Program-made: the position numbers and the translations under genes
In this document: piece by piece, positions 1 to 7,117 of the stretch
How positions within the stretch are numbered: the first letter of the stretch is position 1
How the letters are laid out: each line of letters opens with the position of its first letter
Notes under the pieces: generated by a model
Seen by the model: only the letters and a program-made list of their open reading frames with translations
Database searches by the model: none
Told to the model about the DNA's origin: nothing
From: Myxococcota bacterium
Lineage (GTDB): Bacteria; Myxococcota_A; Polyangia; JAAYKL01
Reading direction: 5' to 3'
Length of the DNA stretch: 49,756 nt
NCBI GenBank assembly: GCA_028278265.1
Contig: JANQET010000365.1
Coordinates: 1-49,756 of the forward strand

Positions 1-96
1 CAGATTGCGGTCGGCTTTTTCGAGTAGCTCAAAGGCAAGGTCGAGCTCTGCTTCGGTGACCCGTTGGCGGAAAAAATAATCCGTTCTGTCGGCCAT
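1..96 (-). CDS. N-terminus of an unrecognised protein (runs off the window)
   Basis: An ATG at 96-94 is preceded by a strong Shine-Dalgarno (GAGGAGG on the minus strand, 107-101) and opens 32 codons without a stop up to the window edge. The peptide begins [11 protein letters not shown] and continues as an acidic helix-prone stretch ([20 protein letters not shown]). I do not recognise the family. It diverges from the recombinase unit, so it may be the host gene next to the mobile element. The start is well supported by the ribosome binding site; the function is unknown. Confidence 0.6.
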   Translation of the reverse strand, partial: MADRTDYFFRQRVTEAELDLAFELLEKADRNL

Positions 97-225
97 AAAA
101 CCTCCTCAAATAGTAAAGCCTCCATAGGGCCAAAAGGGGACGAGGAAAAATATGCTAGTGGAGGAGTGTCTCCTCGCCGAGGTCGCTCACACCCAGTTCC
201 CAGTGGTCGTAATTAATCGGCGGCG

Positions 226-534
226 ATGGTTCCAACAGGTCGACAAAGTGCTTCAACGCAACATAAAGCTCATATAATCAACAACAAACCGGATGAAGTG
301 ATTATCACGAAACCGGGCCATCCACTGAGAGGGGAAACCTTGCCGGTACAGGTTCGTGTCGGAATCTGTTCAGACAACACGGTGCAGGTGGTTCTTCCCG
401 ATGGCAGCAGGAGCCATATTCCTTTGACGTGGACCAATTTGAGTCTTTATCCAGACGTTGACACCGATAGAAAGTTTTCGAAAGAGGGGCTTCGAGCGCT
501 AATAGGCCGCCTGAGAATTCTCACATCCAAGTGA
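226..534 (+). CDS. Small accessory protein of a recombinase element (DUF5372/Y4bD-like)
   Basis: A 102-aa protein. The core from about residue 25 ([15 protein letters not shown], then a beta-rich stretch [17 protein letters not shown]) resembles the small DUF5372/Y4bD-type proteins that I recall lying upstream of large serine recombinases; this family call is from memory of the pattern and not from a search. It is the first of three same-strand genes (226-534, 596-829, 741-2978), consistent with a mobile unit. No catalytic motif, signal peptide or membrane segment is visible. The first ~20 residues are low in similarity to the core, so the true start could be later. Confidence 0.55.
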   Translation: MVPTGRQSASTQHKAHIINNKPDEVIITKPGHPLRGETLPVQVRVGICSDNTVQVVLPDGSRSHIPLTWTNLSLYPDVDTDRKFSKEGLRALIGRLRILTSK

Positions 535-595
535 TCAGCTTCGCTTAGGATCCAGTCCTGCGTTTCACCAGGAAACAGCAGGAAAGGAGAATTTC

Positions 596-829
596 ATGAG
601 GCGCCAACTTTCACTTTTCCCAGATGAATCTCCAACGAGACATTGGGAAGACTTTTCGGATGAATGTAAGGCGAAATTGGTCCGCGGTTATGGGCGGATT
701 GCTGCCGAGCAAATTCATCAACAATTGGAGGAGTTGCATAATGCAGACAACAATAGACAAAATCGGGCAGGAGCACTTGCAGAGATCTGCGGCGATCTAC
801 ATTCGACAATCGACGACACAGCAGGTTAA
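596..829 (+). CDS. Small protein overlapping the recombinase start
   Basis: A 77-aa ORF with a good ribosome binding site (AAAGGAG, about 582-588). The N-terminus RRQLSLFPDE, then W..FSDECKAKLVRGYGRIAAEQI, looks like the short proteins commonly found just before large serine recombinases, where a Leu-rich helix follows a W-x-x-L/F-x-x-E pattern. It overlaps the first 89 nt of the recombinase gene in another frame, which suggests translational coupling. The last ~25 residues lie in the overlap and are probably not conserved. Function unknown. Confidence 0.5.
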   Translation: MRRQLSLFPDESPTRHWEDFSDECKAKLVRGYGRIAAEQIHQQLEELHNADNNRQNRAGALAEICGDLHSTIDDTAG

Positions 830-2978
830 GAATCACACGGCAAGCACCCAACTTCAGTATGATTTGCGTTCACGGGCAATTTCTTTTGGTTGGAAAGCTG
901 ATGATGTCAAAGTTTATGATTCCGATCTTGGTTTGAGCGGAGGGGGCACTGTCGAGCGACCAGATTTTCGACAGTTAGTCGCAGATGTGGGAACAGGGAT
1001 AATCGGGATTATCTTTGCATTTGATGCCACTCGTCTTGCACGCAACAACGTAGACTGGCACCGTCTTTTGGATGTTTGCAGTATCTGCAAAACGCTTGTT
1101 GCAGATTTCGATGGTGTGTATGATGTGTCCCAGTATAATGATCGGTTGCTTTTGGGTTTGAAGGGTACAATGTCTGAGGCAGAACATCATCTCATTCGGA
1201 CTCGTTTAGTCGAAGGAATGTTCAAAAAGGCCGAGAAGGGTGAGCTCCGTAGGAGACTACCCGCGGGGCTTGACTACGATCCGAACGGGATGGCACGCAT
1301 TACCAGCGACGAAAAAATTAGACATGCTATTGAATTGGTCTTCCAGAAATTCGAAGAACGTGGTTCTGGACATCAAGTCTACCGATACCTTCAAGAGCGT
1401 GATTTGCAGATTCCAATACGGAGACAAAACGGTTCAATTGACTGGCAGAAACCTGACTATGGTACTGTAATGAGGATTCTCAAGAACCCTCGATACTCTG
1501 GTGCATATGTTTATGGCAGGACAGTCCCAACGAAAACTATCGATGCTGACGGCGTCATAAAAAGCACTAGAAAGAAACTCGGGATGGATGAATGGAAAAT
1601 AGTCATAAAAGATCAATACAGGGGATACATCACATGGGAGCAATTTGTAAAGAATCAAAAGAGACTCCAGAAGAACATACTAGTGGATCTTAACGGGGAA
1701 GCATCTGTGGTAGTCCGAAACGGAACGGCTCTGCTTCATGGACTGATACGCTGCGGTGTATGTGGGCGTAGGATGGCGGTAGCTTATCATCGCAAGTCGG
1801 AAACGTATCGTTATGTGTGTTCCAAAAAGGCAGACACAACCGACGGTGCAGCAACGTGTCAATCTATTGGCGGGCCACCGATGGATAGAGCAGTGTCGGA
1901 TGCGTTCCTGGATGCTATGGAGCCCGCGAATATTGAAATTGCAGTGGCAGCTGTTGATGTTCTGGAAAACAATGAAGACGCTACGATTCAACAGTTGCGT
2001 GATCGACTCGAGGAGGCTCGGTACGAGGCAGATAGAGCATTTCGACAATACAATATCGTCGAACCGGAAAACCGAATTGTCGCCCGAACCTTGGAGACTG
2101 AATGGAATGCTCGTCTAAAACGCGTCGAAGAGCTTGAAGAAGAAATCGAGCGACGACGAAGTCAACGTCCGCCGCCATTGTCTGAGCAGGAGAAAAGAAA
2201 ACTGAAAATAGTAGGACTCGATCTGAATAATGTCTGGAACGCTCCAACAACAGACAACCGCAGTAAGAAACAACTGTTACAAGTGGCATTTGAATCTGTT
2301 TTTGCTCGAGTCAATAGAAAGTCACGTGTTGCGGAACTTAGCCTCGTTTGGGAAGGAGGCGCAGTTTCAGAAATTGAAGTAAAGATGCCACGCATTGGCG
2401 AGCATTCATGTGTATTCTCCAATGAACTTATCGCAGACATTCGCAAGATGGCGACCTGCATGACCGACAAACAGATCGCTAAGGCACTTAACAACAGAGG
2501 GGCTAGAACGCCAAAAGGCTTACCATTTAGCATCGAACGTGTAAGATCCGTAAGACGGAAATATAAGATCCCCATATTTGTTCCGCCAAAGAGTTCTAAA
2601 GAGGACGACGAGAAAGTATACACTGCGCAACAGGCCGCTCTAGAATTGGGAGTGTGCACTGCGACAATTTTCCGTTGGATTGAGGAAGGATTCATCGAAG
2701 GAGAACAGGTTGCGCCATACGCGCCATGGAAAATCAGACTTCCTGAGTACGTCCGCAATAGTGTCTCAAAGGTTACGCCAGAAGGATGGTTGCCAATTCG
2801 TAAAGCGGCACACTCCGTTGGAGTTAGCCGGCAACGAGTTCTACATTGGATCCAAAAGGGTGAGCTAGATGTCATTCTTGCAGGCAGAGGACGTCGACGA
2901 GGTCTCCGAGTCAATTTAGATGCGCTCAGGAAAGTAGCAGAACCAGATCTTATCTCGCGTCTAAGTGGCCGGAAATAA
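741..2978 (+). CDS. Large serine recombinase with zinc ribbon and two C-terminal HTH domains
   Basis: A 745-aa serine recombinase. I start it at the ATG at 741, which has GGAGGAG at 727-733; an upstream ATG at 624 in the same frame lacks a site and would add residues before the resolvase fold. The resolvase domain (about 17-160) has the YIRQS motif with catalytic Ser24 and a typical D.GLSG loop. A 'recombinase' domain (about 190-300) follows, then a zinc ribbon with CGVCG and a second Cys pair (YVCS...TCQ, about 335-375), a coiled coil rich in Glu/Arg (about 420-480), and two helix-turn-helix segments at about 627-655 (AALELGVCTATIFRWIEEG) and 683-712 (AAHSVGVSRQRVLHWIQKG). It would cut and rejoin DNA at attachment sites for its own element. 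Two MerR/excisionase-like HTHs at the end are an unusual addition. Confidence 0.9.
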   Translation: MQTTIDKIGQEHLQRSAAIYIRQSTTQQVKNHTASTQLQYDLRSRAISFGWKADDVKVYDSDLGLSGGGTVERPDFRQLVADVGTGIIGIIFAFDATRLARNNVDWHRLLDVCSICKTLVADFDGVYDVSQYNDRLLLGLKGTMSEAEHHLIRTRLVEGMFKKAEKGELRRRLPAGLDYDPNGMARITSDEKIRHAIELVFQKFEERGSGHQVYRYLQERDLQIPIRRQNGSIDWQKPDYGTVMRILKNPRYSGAYVYGRTVPTKTIDADGVIKSTRKKLGMDEWKIVIKDQYRGYITWEQFVKNQKRLQKNILVDLNGEASVVVRNGTALLHGLIRCGVCGRRMAVAYHRKSETYRYVCSKKADTTDGAATCQSIGGPPMDRAVSDAFLDAMEPANIEIAVAAVDVLENNEDATIQQLRDRLEEARYEADRAFRQYNIVEPENRIVARTLETEWNARLKRVEELEEEIERRRSQRPPPLSEQEKRKLKIVGLDLNNVWNAPTTDNRSKKQLLQVAFESVFARVNRKSRVAELSLVWEGGAVSEIEVKMPRIGEHSCVFSNELIADIRKMATCMTDKQIAKALNNRGARTPKGLPFSIERVRSVRRKYKIPIFVPPKSSKEDDEKVYTAQQAALELGVCTATIFRWIEEGFIEGEQVAPYAPWKIRLPEYVRNSVSKVTPEGWLPIRKAAHSVGVSRQRVLHWIQKGELDVILAGRGRRRGLRVNLDALRKVAEPDLISRLSGRK

Positions 2979-3013
2979 AGGCTTTGGCTGTTTTCTTGCA
3001 ACTTCATCTGAAG

Positions 3014-3567
3014 CTAGGACAATATTGTCTGTATTCCGAGTTGGCTCTCACCGAGGGCCCAATGTTCAACACCCTGGTAGGAGGTAGATTCTAATGTGTC
3101 CACGAAATGAGTCTGTCCAGGTGTCAAATGGTAACTAAGTGGGTGTCCATCGCCGTCACAAAGAAGATGTAGTTTTGTAGAGTAACCGCCCCTTGACCTC
3201 CCTAATGCATGGTCTTCTGGCTCCTCAGGATCCCCTTTTTTCCACCACCGGCTGCACAGCGCTGAGCGCGGATTACAGTACCGTCGATGCACCACAACTC
3301 TTTGTTTATGGATATCTCGCCTTGCAGATTCTGAAGGATTTTATCCAGGGTCCCATCACCGTTCCACTGGTCAAACAAACGCCAGATGGACTGCCACTTT
3401 CCAAACTCTTCGGGTACATCTCTCCAAGGAGCGCCGGTACGCAGAATCCAGAGAATCCCATTAAGGATATTGCGACGGTCGAGTGGTGGCCGACCACCAG
3501 GTTTGCCGCCTGGTACCATCGGTTGGATGTGCTGCCATTGCTTATCGCTCATGAGTAGTCGCGCCAT
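3014..3567 (-). pseudogene. 3'-truncated IS5-family transposase (two frames, -1 slippery site)
   Basis: The ATG at 3567 has AGGAGG seven bases upstream. The first frame encodes the IS5/IS427-type N-terminal domain (LLMSDKQWQHIQPMVP, then GGRPPLDRRNILNGILWIL, WRDVPEEFGKWQSIWRLFDQW) and the first catalytic Asp (CIDGTVIRAQ). The reading continues in the -1 frame (GRSRGGYSTKLHLLCDGDG, HLTPGQTHFVD), with the switch at A-AAA-AAG on the minus strand (3241-3235), the classic programmed -1 frameshift heptamer used by this family. The second frame stops soon after the TPGQTH region, so the third catalytic residue (Glu) domain is missing. The copy is therefore a dead remnant. It ends only 35 bp from the recombinase stop codon, which may mark where it was cut. 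Confidence 0.85.
3235..3241 (-). other. A AAA AAG slippery heptamer in the IS5 remnant
   Basis: On the minus strand the heptamer reads A AAA AAG in the frame of the upstream ORF, and the downstream conserved IS5 sequence lies exactly in the -1 frame. This fits programmed ribosomal frameshifting rather than an accidental indel. Confidence 0.7.
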
Positions 3568-3650
3568 CTTCTGCCCTCCTGAAAACACTGAACCCAGCGT
3601 ACTGACGCGCGAATGGGCACGCAAAAAAACGTCCTACCTGCGAATGGAAC

Positions 3651-3768
3651 GCCCTTTCAGGGCTCTGAACTCTATTTGTTCATCTGAACCCCAGCGCGAT
3701 GCGCTGGGCTAGTATGGAGTTGCCCCTCCGGGGCGCCAGAGAACCACAATTCCCCCTTTTCAAGGGGG
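3651..3768. repeat. REP-like cluster of short GC hairpins
   Basis: Four short perfect inverted repeats follow one another: GCCC/GGGC at 3651-3663, CCCAGCGC-GAT-GCGCTGGG at 3690-3708, GCCCC-TCC-GGGGC at 3722-3734, and CCCCCTT-TTC-AAGGGGG at 3752-3768. The block looks like the dispersed REP elements mobilised by Y1/RAYT transposases rather than a gene. It may also end transcription of neighbouring genes. A similar GCCCC/GGGGC hairpin occurs at 36924-36939. Confidence 0.5.
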
Positions 3769-3844
3769 AGCTTCTCACCCGTCCTTTTTGAATTGACAAG
3801 GCACAGCCCCCTTCTCGACAGAGCATTTTTTTTACAACTCAGAC

Positions 3845-3874
3845 TTGACATTAATCTACCGAAGGGTAGATTAA
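3845..3874 (+). promoter_or_regulatory. Candidate sigma-70 promoter with palindrome in the spacer
   Basis: TTGACA at 3845-3850 is followed after 16 bp by TAGATT (3867-3872). A perfect 10-bp inverted repeat, TTAATCTACC-GAAG-GGTAGATTAA (3851-3874), fills the spacer and covers the -10 element. The position, about 85 bp before the ATG at 3959, fits a repressor operator controlling the exported lipocalin gene. Inference from sequence only. Confidence 0.5.
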
Positions 3875-3958
3875 GCAGTGTTAACCTTTGGGAGTGAATT
3901 CTTCGCTCTCGAGACCCGCGGGGATGAGTAAAAACCTTTTATTTTAGGAGGACCTGTC

Positions 3959-5227
3959 ATGTCTATCGTGCAGCGTTTCGGATGTGTGTTCGCCGTCTGT
4001 CTGACCATGACGGCGATGGGTAGAGTTGTCTCGGCGAATCCGGCAAACCCGGATCCACTGGGTGGTTGGCAAATTTTGGCGGAAGATTTCGACACGAGCA
4101 GCTACTTGGATATCATCGCTTATGAGTGGGACTACTACATGATCCACGATGCCCGTAGCGGTTTCTACGGCATTATCGGCTACCTCATCTCCAATCCGCG
4201 GGGCCGGCTGAGCGATCTCGTTCAGGTCCTGCCGGACGGGGGGAATATCGCCATCGTCGGCCGGCGCGAGGGGGAAAAGCCGGTCGCCCAATACATCAAC
4301 TTCGGCCTGGACAACTACCAGGCGTCCAGCGAGGAGCGGTTCTTTGACGCACAACTCCCTGACGGCACCGATTTCGGTCGTCAGACACCGTTGCGCGGCG
4401 GGGCGTTCGACGGCTCGGACGCGATGCGCATTGAGGGGCGGTGCTCGCTCTACAGTTGGGATCTGGTCATCTCTCAGGATTGGGCCGACCGCAATACGGA
4501 TGAAGTGCGACCGACCGTGGGTACCGACATCGGCCACCTGCCCGAAGAGATTTGGACCGTCGACGTGATCTGGCCGCGCACGGTTGTCCGGGGAACGATC
4601 ACGGATTTGTCCACCGGCGAGACGATCGACATCGACGGCCACGGCTACCGGGAAAACTCGTGGGGGAGGTACCTACTCACTCCGGACGGGTGGGATTTTT
4701 ACGTGTTCTCCGAGGATCGGGACGACCTCGCCGCAGCGGGAATTCCCGAAGACGAAGGGGTTTCGATGGTGGTGCAGACCTATCACAAATCGGAGCTGCT
4801 CGACTTCACCGACATCAGTTTCTACGACGACGGCGAGCTCAAGAACCTGCGGTTCGAAGCAGCCCAAGGGGAGATGAGTTGGTGGCACCCCCACTGGCAA
4901 TGGGACAACGAATCCTGGCAATGCGTGCCCCTCGATGCCCAATTCGATCTGGAAGACGAAGACTACCGCATCGAAGTGGACGTGACCATCGGATTGGAGA
5001 ACGAACGGCCCATCCTCTCGGATATCACCCTACCCGTGGCGAGGTACTTCATCCAAGAGCTGTTTCCACACTACGAGGGACGCATCGTCAACAAGCACAC
5101 CGGCCGGTTGGTGCGAGAATTCTCCGGCCACGGGGGCGGCGAATTCTCGTTCTACAAAAGCGCCCGCCTCTGGCCGGCCCCCACCCCACTGTGCAACTGG
5201 TGGGGCTGGAGCAAGTTCTCCCACTAA
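3959..5227 (+). CDS. Exported AttH/CrtC-type lipocalin-fold protein
   Basis: A 422-aa protein with a good Shine-Dalgarno (AGGAGG before ATG 3959) and a Sec signal peptide ending near SANPA (about residue 26). The key match is GHGYRENSWGRYLL (about 223-236), corresponding to the G-x-GYHDHNWG signature of the CrtC (hydroxyneurosporene hydratase)/AttH/Diels-Alderase double-lipocalin superfamily; the DGWDFYVFSED strand after it also fits. The His of the family signature is replaced by Arg/Glu here, so catalysis cannot be assumed. Trp-rich C-terminus (CNWWGWSKFSH). Probably periplasmic. Its last 192 bp occur again at 5451-5642. Transcribed from the candidate promoter at 3845. Confidence 0.6.
   Translation: MSIVQRFGCVFAVCLTMTAMGRVVSANPANPDPLGGWQILAEDFDTSSYLDIIAYEWDYYMIHDARSGFYGIIGYLISNPRGRLSDLVQVLPDGGNIAIVGRREGEKPVAQYINFGLDNYQASSEERFFDAQLPDGTDFGRQTPLRGGAFDGSDAMRIEGRCSLYSWDLVISQDWADRNTDEVRPTVGTDIGHLPEEIWTVDVIWPRTVVRGTITDLSTGETIDIDGHGYRENSWGRYLLTPDGWDFYVFSEDRDDLAAAGIPEDEGVSMVVQTYHKSELLDFTDISFYDDGELKNLRFEAAQGEMSWWHPHWQWDNESWQCVPLDAQFDLEDEDYRIEVDVTIGLENERPILSDITLPVARYFIQELFPHYEGRIVNKHTGRLVREFSGHGGGEFSFYKSARLWPAPTPLCNWWGWSKFSH
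5035..5226 (+). repeat. Direct repeat, copy A (3' end of the lipocalin gene)
   Basis: 192 bp that recur at 5451-5642 with an offset of exactly 416 bp. I count three substitutions (one changes His to Leu, the others are silent), so the duplication is recent. Copy A is in frame with the gene. Confidence 0.95.
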
Positions 5228-5259
5228 TAAACATCGTCCTCCCAAAGGGGACTCCCAAA

Positions 5260-5441
5260 GGGGACGGTCCTGTTATGTTGATATCTTAGGGACGAACCTG
5301 TTATCTCATCGGGCCACAATAAAGAGAACCCATATTACTAAACCATCAATATAACTGGATTTAATCTAAAAAATGGGAAGATATAACGGTACTTAAATAA
5401 CAGGTTCGTCCCCAACATGTTAATATAACAGGACCGTCCCC
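5260..5441. mobile_element. MITE/REPIN-like element with 45-bp inverted arms
   Basis: The left arm (5260-5304) and the reverse complement of the right arm (5397-5441) match at 40 of 45 positions. Each arm contains GGGGACGGTCCTGTTAT and then GGGACGAACCTGTTAT, giving two related half-units per arm. The 92-bp centre (5305-5396) is A+T-rich with no gene. The arms begin with the GGGGAC typical of REP sequences handled by Y1/RAYT transposases. It is non-autonomous, and no transposase is adjacent. A 12-bp tandem repeat (TCCCAAAGGGGA at 5240-5251 and 5253-5264) lies on the left edge. Confidence 0.7.
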
Positions 5442-5450
5442 CTGTTGGGA

Positions 5451-5643
5451 CGTGGCGAGGTACTTCATCCAAGAGCTGTTTCCACTCTACGAGGGACGCA
5501 TCGTCAACAAGCACACCGGCCGGTTGGTGCGAGAATTCTCCGGCCACGGGGGCGGCGAATTCTCGTTCTACAAAAGTGCCCGCCTCTGGCCGGCTCCCAC
5601 CCCACTGTGCAACTGGTGGGGCTGGAGCAAGTTCTCCCACTAG
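5451..5643 (+). pseudogene. Duplicated tail of the lipocalin gene (copy B)
   Basis: This 192-bp copy of the gene's 3' end plus a TAG stop follows the inverted-repeat element. It could encode 63 residues from an internal ATG analogue (5452 frame) but has no ribosome binding site or promoter, and is best read as a gene fragment. Because the sequence after its stop is unique, copy B may be the original tail and copy A the one created by the insertion. Confidence 0.85.
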
Positions 5644-5700
5644 CAGACAACCTCCTCGTGGGCGTGACTTTGCGCTCACAACCCGCTATTTTTAGCCTCG

Positions 5701-6333
5701 ATGGACTACGAAAATTACTATGTGCACCTCGCCGCGGCCTTTGTTCGCGGAAAACTCGGTCTATGCGGTGTAGATGACGATCAGGCGATGTTGTTGGGCC
5801 GCGAGCGCGGGTTGAGCATTCACAACTTCAAGCGCACCTCACTCCCTCGGGTGCAAAAAGTGCTGGGATTTTTGCGCGGCGTGATGCCGCTGGGCGTGCT
5901 CGATATTGGGAGCGGGAGGGGTGCCTTTTTGTGGCCCTTGCTCGACAGCTTTGAGCACCTGCCAACAACGGCGATTGATATTTCACAGCGGCGCGTCGAC
6001 GATATGCAGGCGGTGCACGAGGGAGGTGTTTCTCATCTCAACGCTCGGGTGATGGATGTTTGCCAGCTCGAGTTTCCCGACACCTCAGTTGATGTGGTGA
6101 CCGCACTTGAGGTGATCGAACATCTCGAGCGCCCGGACCTGGCCTGTCGCGAAATAGTTCGCGTGGCCCGGCGGTTTGCCGTCTTTTCCGTGCCGTCCAG
6201 GTCGGATGACAATCCGCAACACCTACAGCTGTTCGATCGGGACACCCTGACCGGGATGCTCGAACAAGCCGGCGCCCGTTCGGTCGATTCGATGTACGTG
6301 TTGGGACATTTGATTGCTTTGGCTAAGGTTTGA
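5701..6333 (+). CDS. Class I SAM methyltransferase of the RNA-repair operon
   Basis: A 210-aa Rossmann methyltransferase. SAM motif I is VLDIGSGRGAF (about 66-76); the acidic end of strand 2 is TAIDIS; motif III/IV shows FPDTSVDVVTALEVIEHLERPD (about 122-144 region). ALEVIEHL gives an E-x-x-E-H arrangement like the metal-binding signature of Hen1 RNA 2'-O-methyltransferases, with a later His (NPQHLQLF), but the same string also occurs in ordinary small-molecule methyltransferases. The stop (6331-6333) is one base from the ligase ATG at 6335, so the three genes are probably co-transcribed. No clear Shine-Dalgarno precedes ATG 5701. Substrate unknown; RNA end modification is an attractive inference from context. 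Confidence 0.8.
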   Translation: MDYENYYVHLAAAFVRGKLGLCGVDDDQAMLLGRERGLSIHNFKRTSLPRVQKVLGFLRGVMPLGVLDIGSGRGAFLWPLLDSFEHLPTTAIDISQRRVDDMQAVHEGGVSHLNARVMDVCQLEFPDTSVDVVTALEVIEHLERPDLACREIVRVARRFAVFSVPSRSDDNPQHLQLFDRDTLTGMLEQAGARSVDSMYVLGHLIALAKV

Positions 6334-6334
6334 G

Positions 6335-7117
6335 ATGATCAAGTACCCCAGAACAAAGCATATCGAAGGCTCTCGGCTCGGACCGGGAGACGAGGATCTA
6401 ACCCAGGTGCCCTGGGCTGATCTGCGAAGTGCCTACCTGGTCATCGAAGAAAAAATAGACGGGGCCAACGCCGGGATCAGCTTTTCACCGGAGGGTGAGC
6501 TCCGACTGCAGAGCCGAGGACACTTTCTCACCGGTGGCCTGCGTGAGAAACACTTTGCGCTGTTCAAGACATGGGCCGCAGCGCATAGAGACACACTTTT
6601 TGATCTACTGGGCTCGCGCTATCTCATGTTCGGTGAGTGGGCCTATGCCAAGCATACGGTGTTCTACGATCTACTACCGCACTACTTTCTGGAGTTCGAC
6701 ATTTTCGATCAGAAACGACGCGAATTTCTCGACACCCAACGGAGATTAGAACTGCTCAGCGACAGCCCGGTCGTCTCGGTACCGGTCCTCACCCAGGGCT
6801 TTGGAGAGCAGTTGGACTCGCCCGAATCATACGTCAGCCACTCGTTGTACAAATCTGCAGAGTGGAAATCTCACCTCGCACAGTGCGCCGCGTCGCTCTC
6901 GCTCGACACCGAACGGGTCTTTCGAGAGACCGATCTGTCGGACGACGCAGAGGGGGTGTACATCAAACTGGAGGCCGGCGGGGTGGTCCGCGATCGCCTC
7001 AAATGGGTGCGTCACTCCTTTCTCGATACGGTGGTCCGGTCCGAGAGCCATTGGTTGAATCGTCCGATTGTGCCCAATTCGCTCAGACCGGACGTGGATA
7101 TCTTTGCCGGTCGATGA
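6335..7117 (+). CDS. ATP-dependent RNA ligase
   Basis: A 260-aa covalent nucleotidyltransferase. Motif I is EEKIDGANAGI with Lys40 as the AMP-accepting residue; motif Ia is LQSRGH; motif III is FGEWAYAKHTVF; motif IV is EGVYIKLE; motif V is DRLKWVR, all in order and correctly spaced. It would seal RNA (or RNA/DNA) 5'-phosphate and 3'-OH ends. I start at ATG 6335, because the frame extends upstream only into the methyltransferase gene. Its stop overlaps the next start as ATGA (7114-7117), a sign of translational coupling with the HD-Pnk gene. The pairing of this ligase type with HD-Pnk is known from other bacteria. Confidence 0.9.
   Translation: MIKYPRTKHIEGSRLGPGDEDLTQVPWADLRSAYLVIEEKIDGANAGISFSPEGELRLQSRGHFLTGGLREKHFALFKTWAAAHRDTLFDLLGSRYLMFGEWAYAKHTVFYDLLPHYFLEFDIFDQKRREFLDTQRRLELLSDSPVVSVPVLTQGFGEQLDSPESYVSHSLYKSAEWKSHLAQCAASLSLDTERVFRETDLSDDAEGVYIKLEAGGVVRDRLKWVRHSFLDTVVRSESHWLNRPIVPNSLRPDVDIFAGR

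Larger units (their letters stand above)
226..2978 (+). mobile_element. Three-gene serine-recombinase unit
   Basis: Three tightly packed same-strand genes: a DUF5372-like protein, a 77-aa protein overlapping the next gene, and a large serine recombinase. The A+T-richer sequence and codon use of the recombinase differ from the G+C-rich genes downstream, consistent with transfer. The ends and any attachment repeats could not be located by eye, so only the gene span is given. Confidence 0.55.

Noticed and set aside
6637-7113. N-terminal extension of the HD-Pnk frame
   Set aside because: Overlaps the RNA ligase gene in another frame; ATG 7114 overlaps the ligase stop in the usual coupled way.
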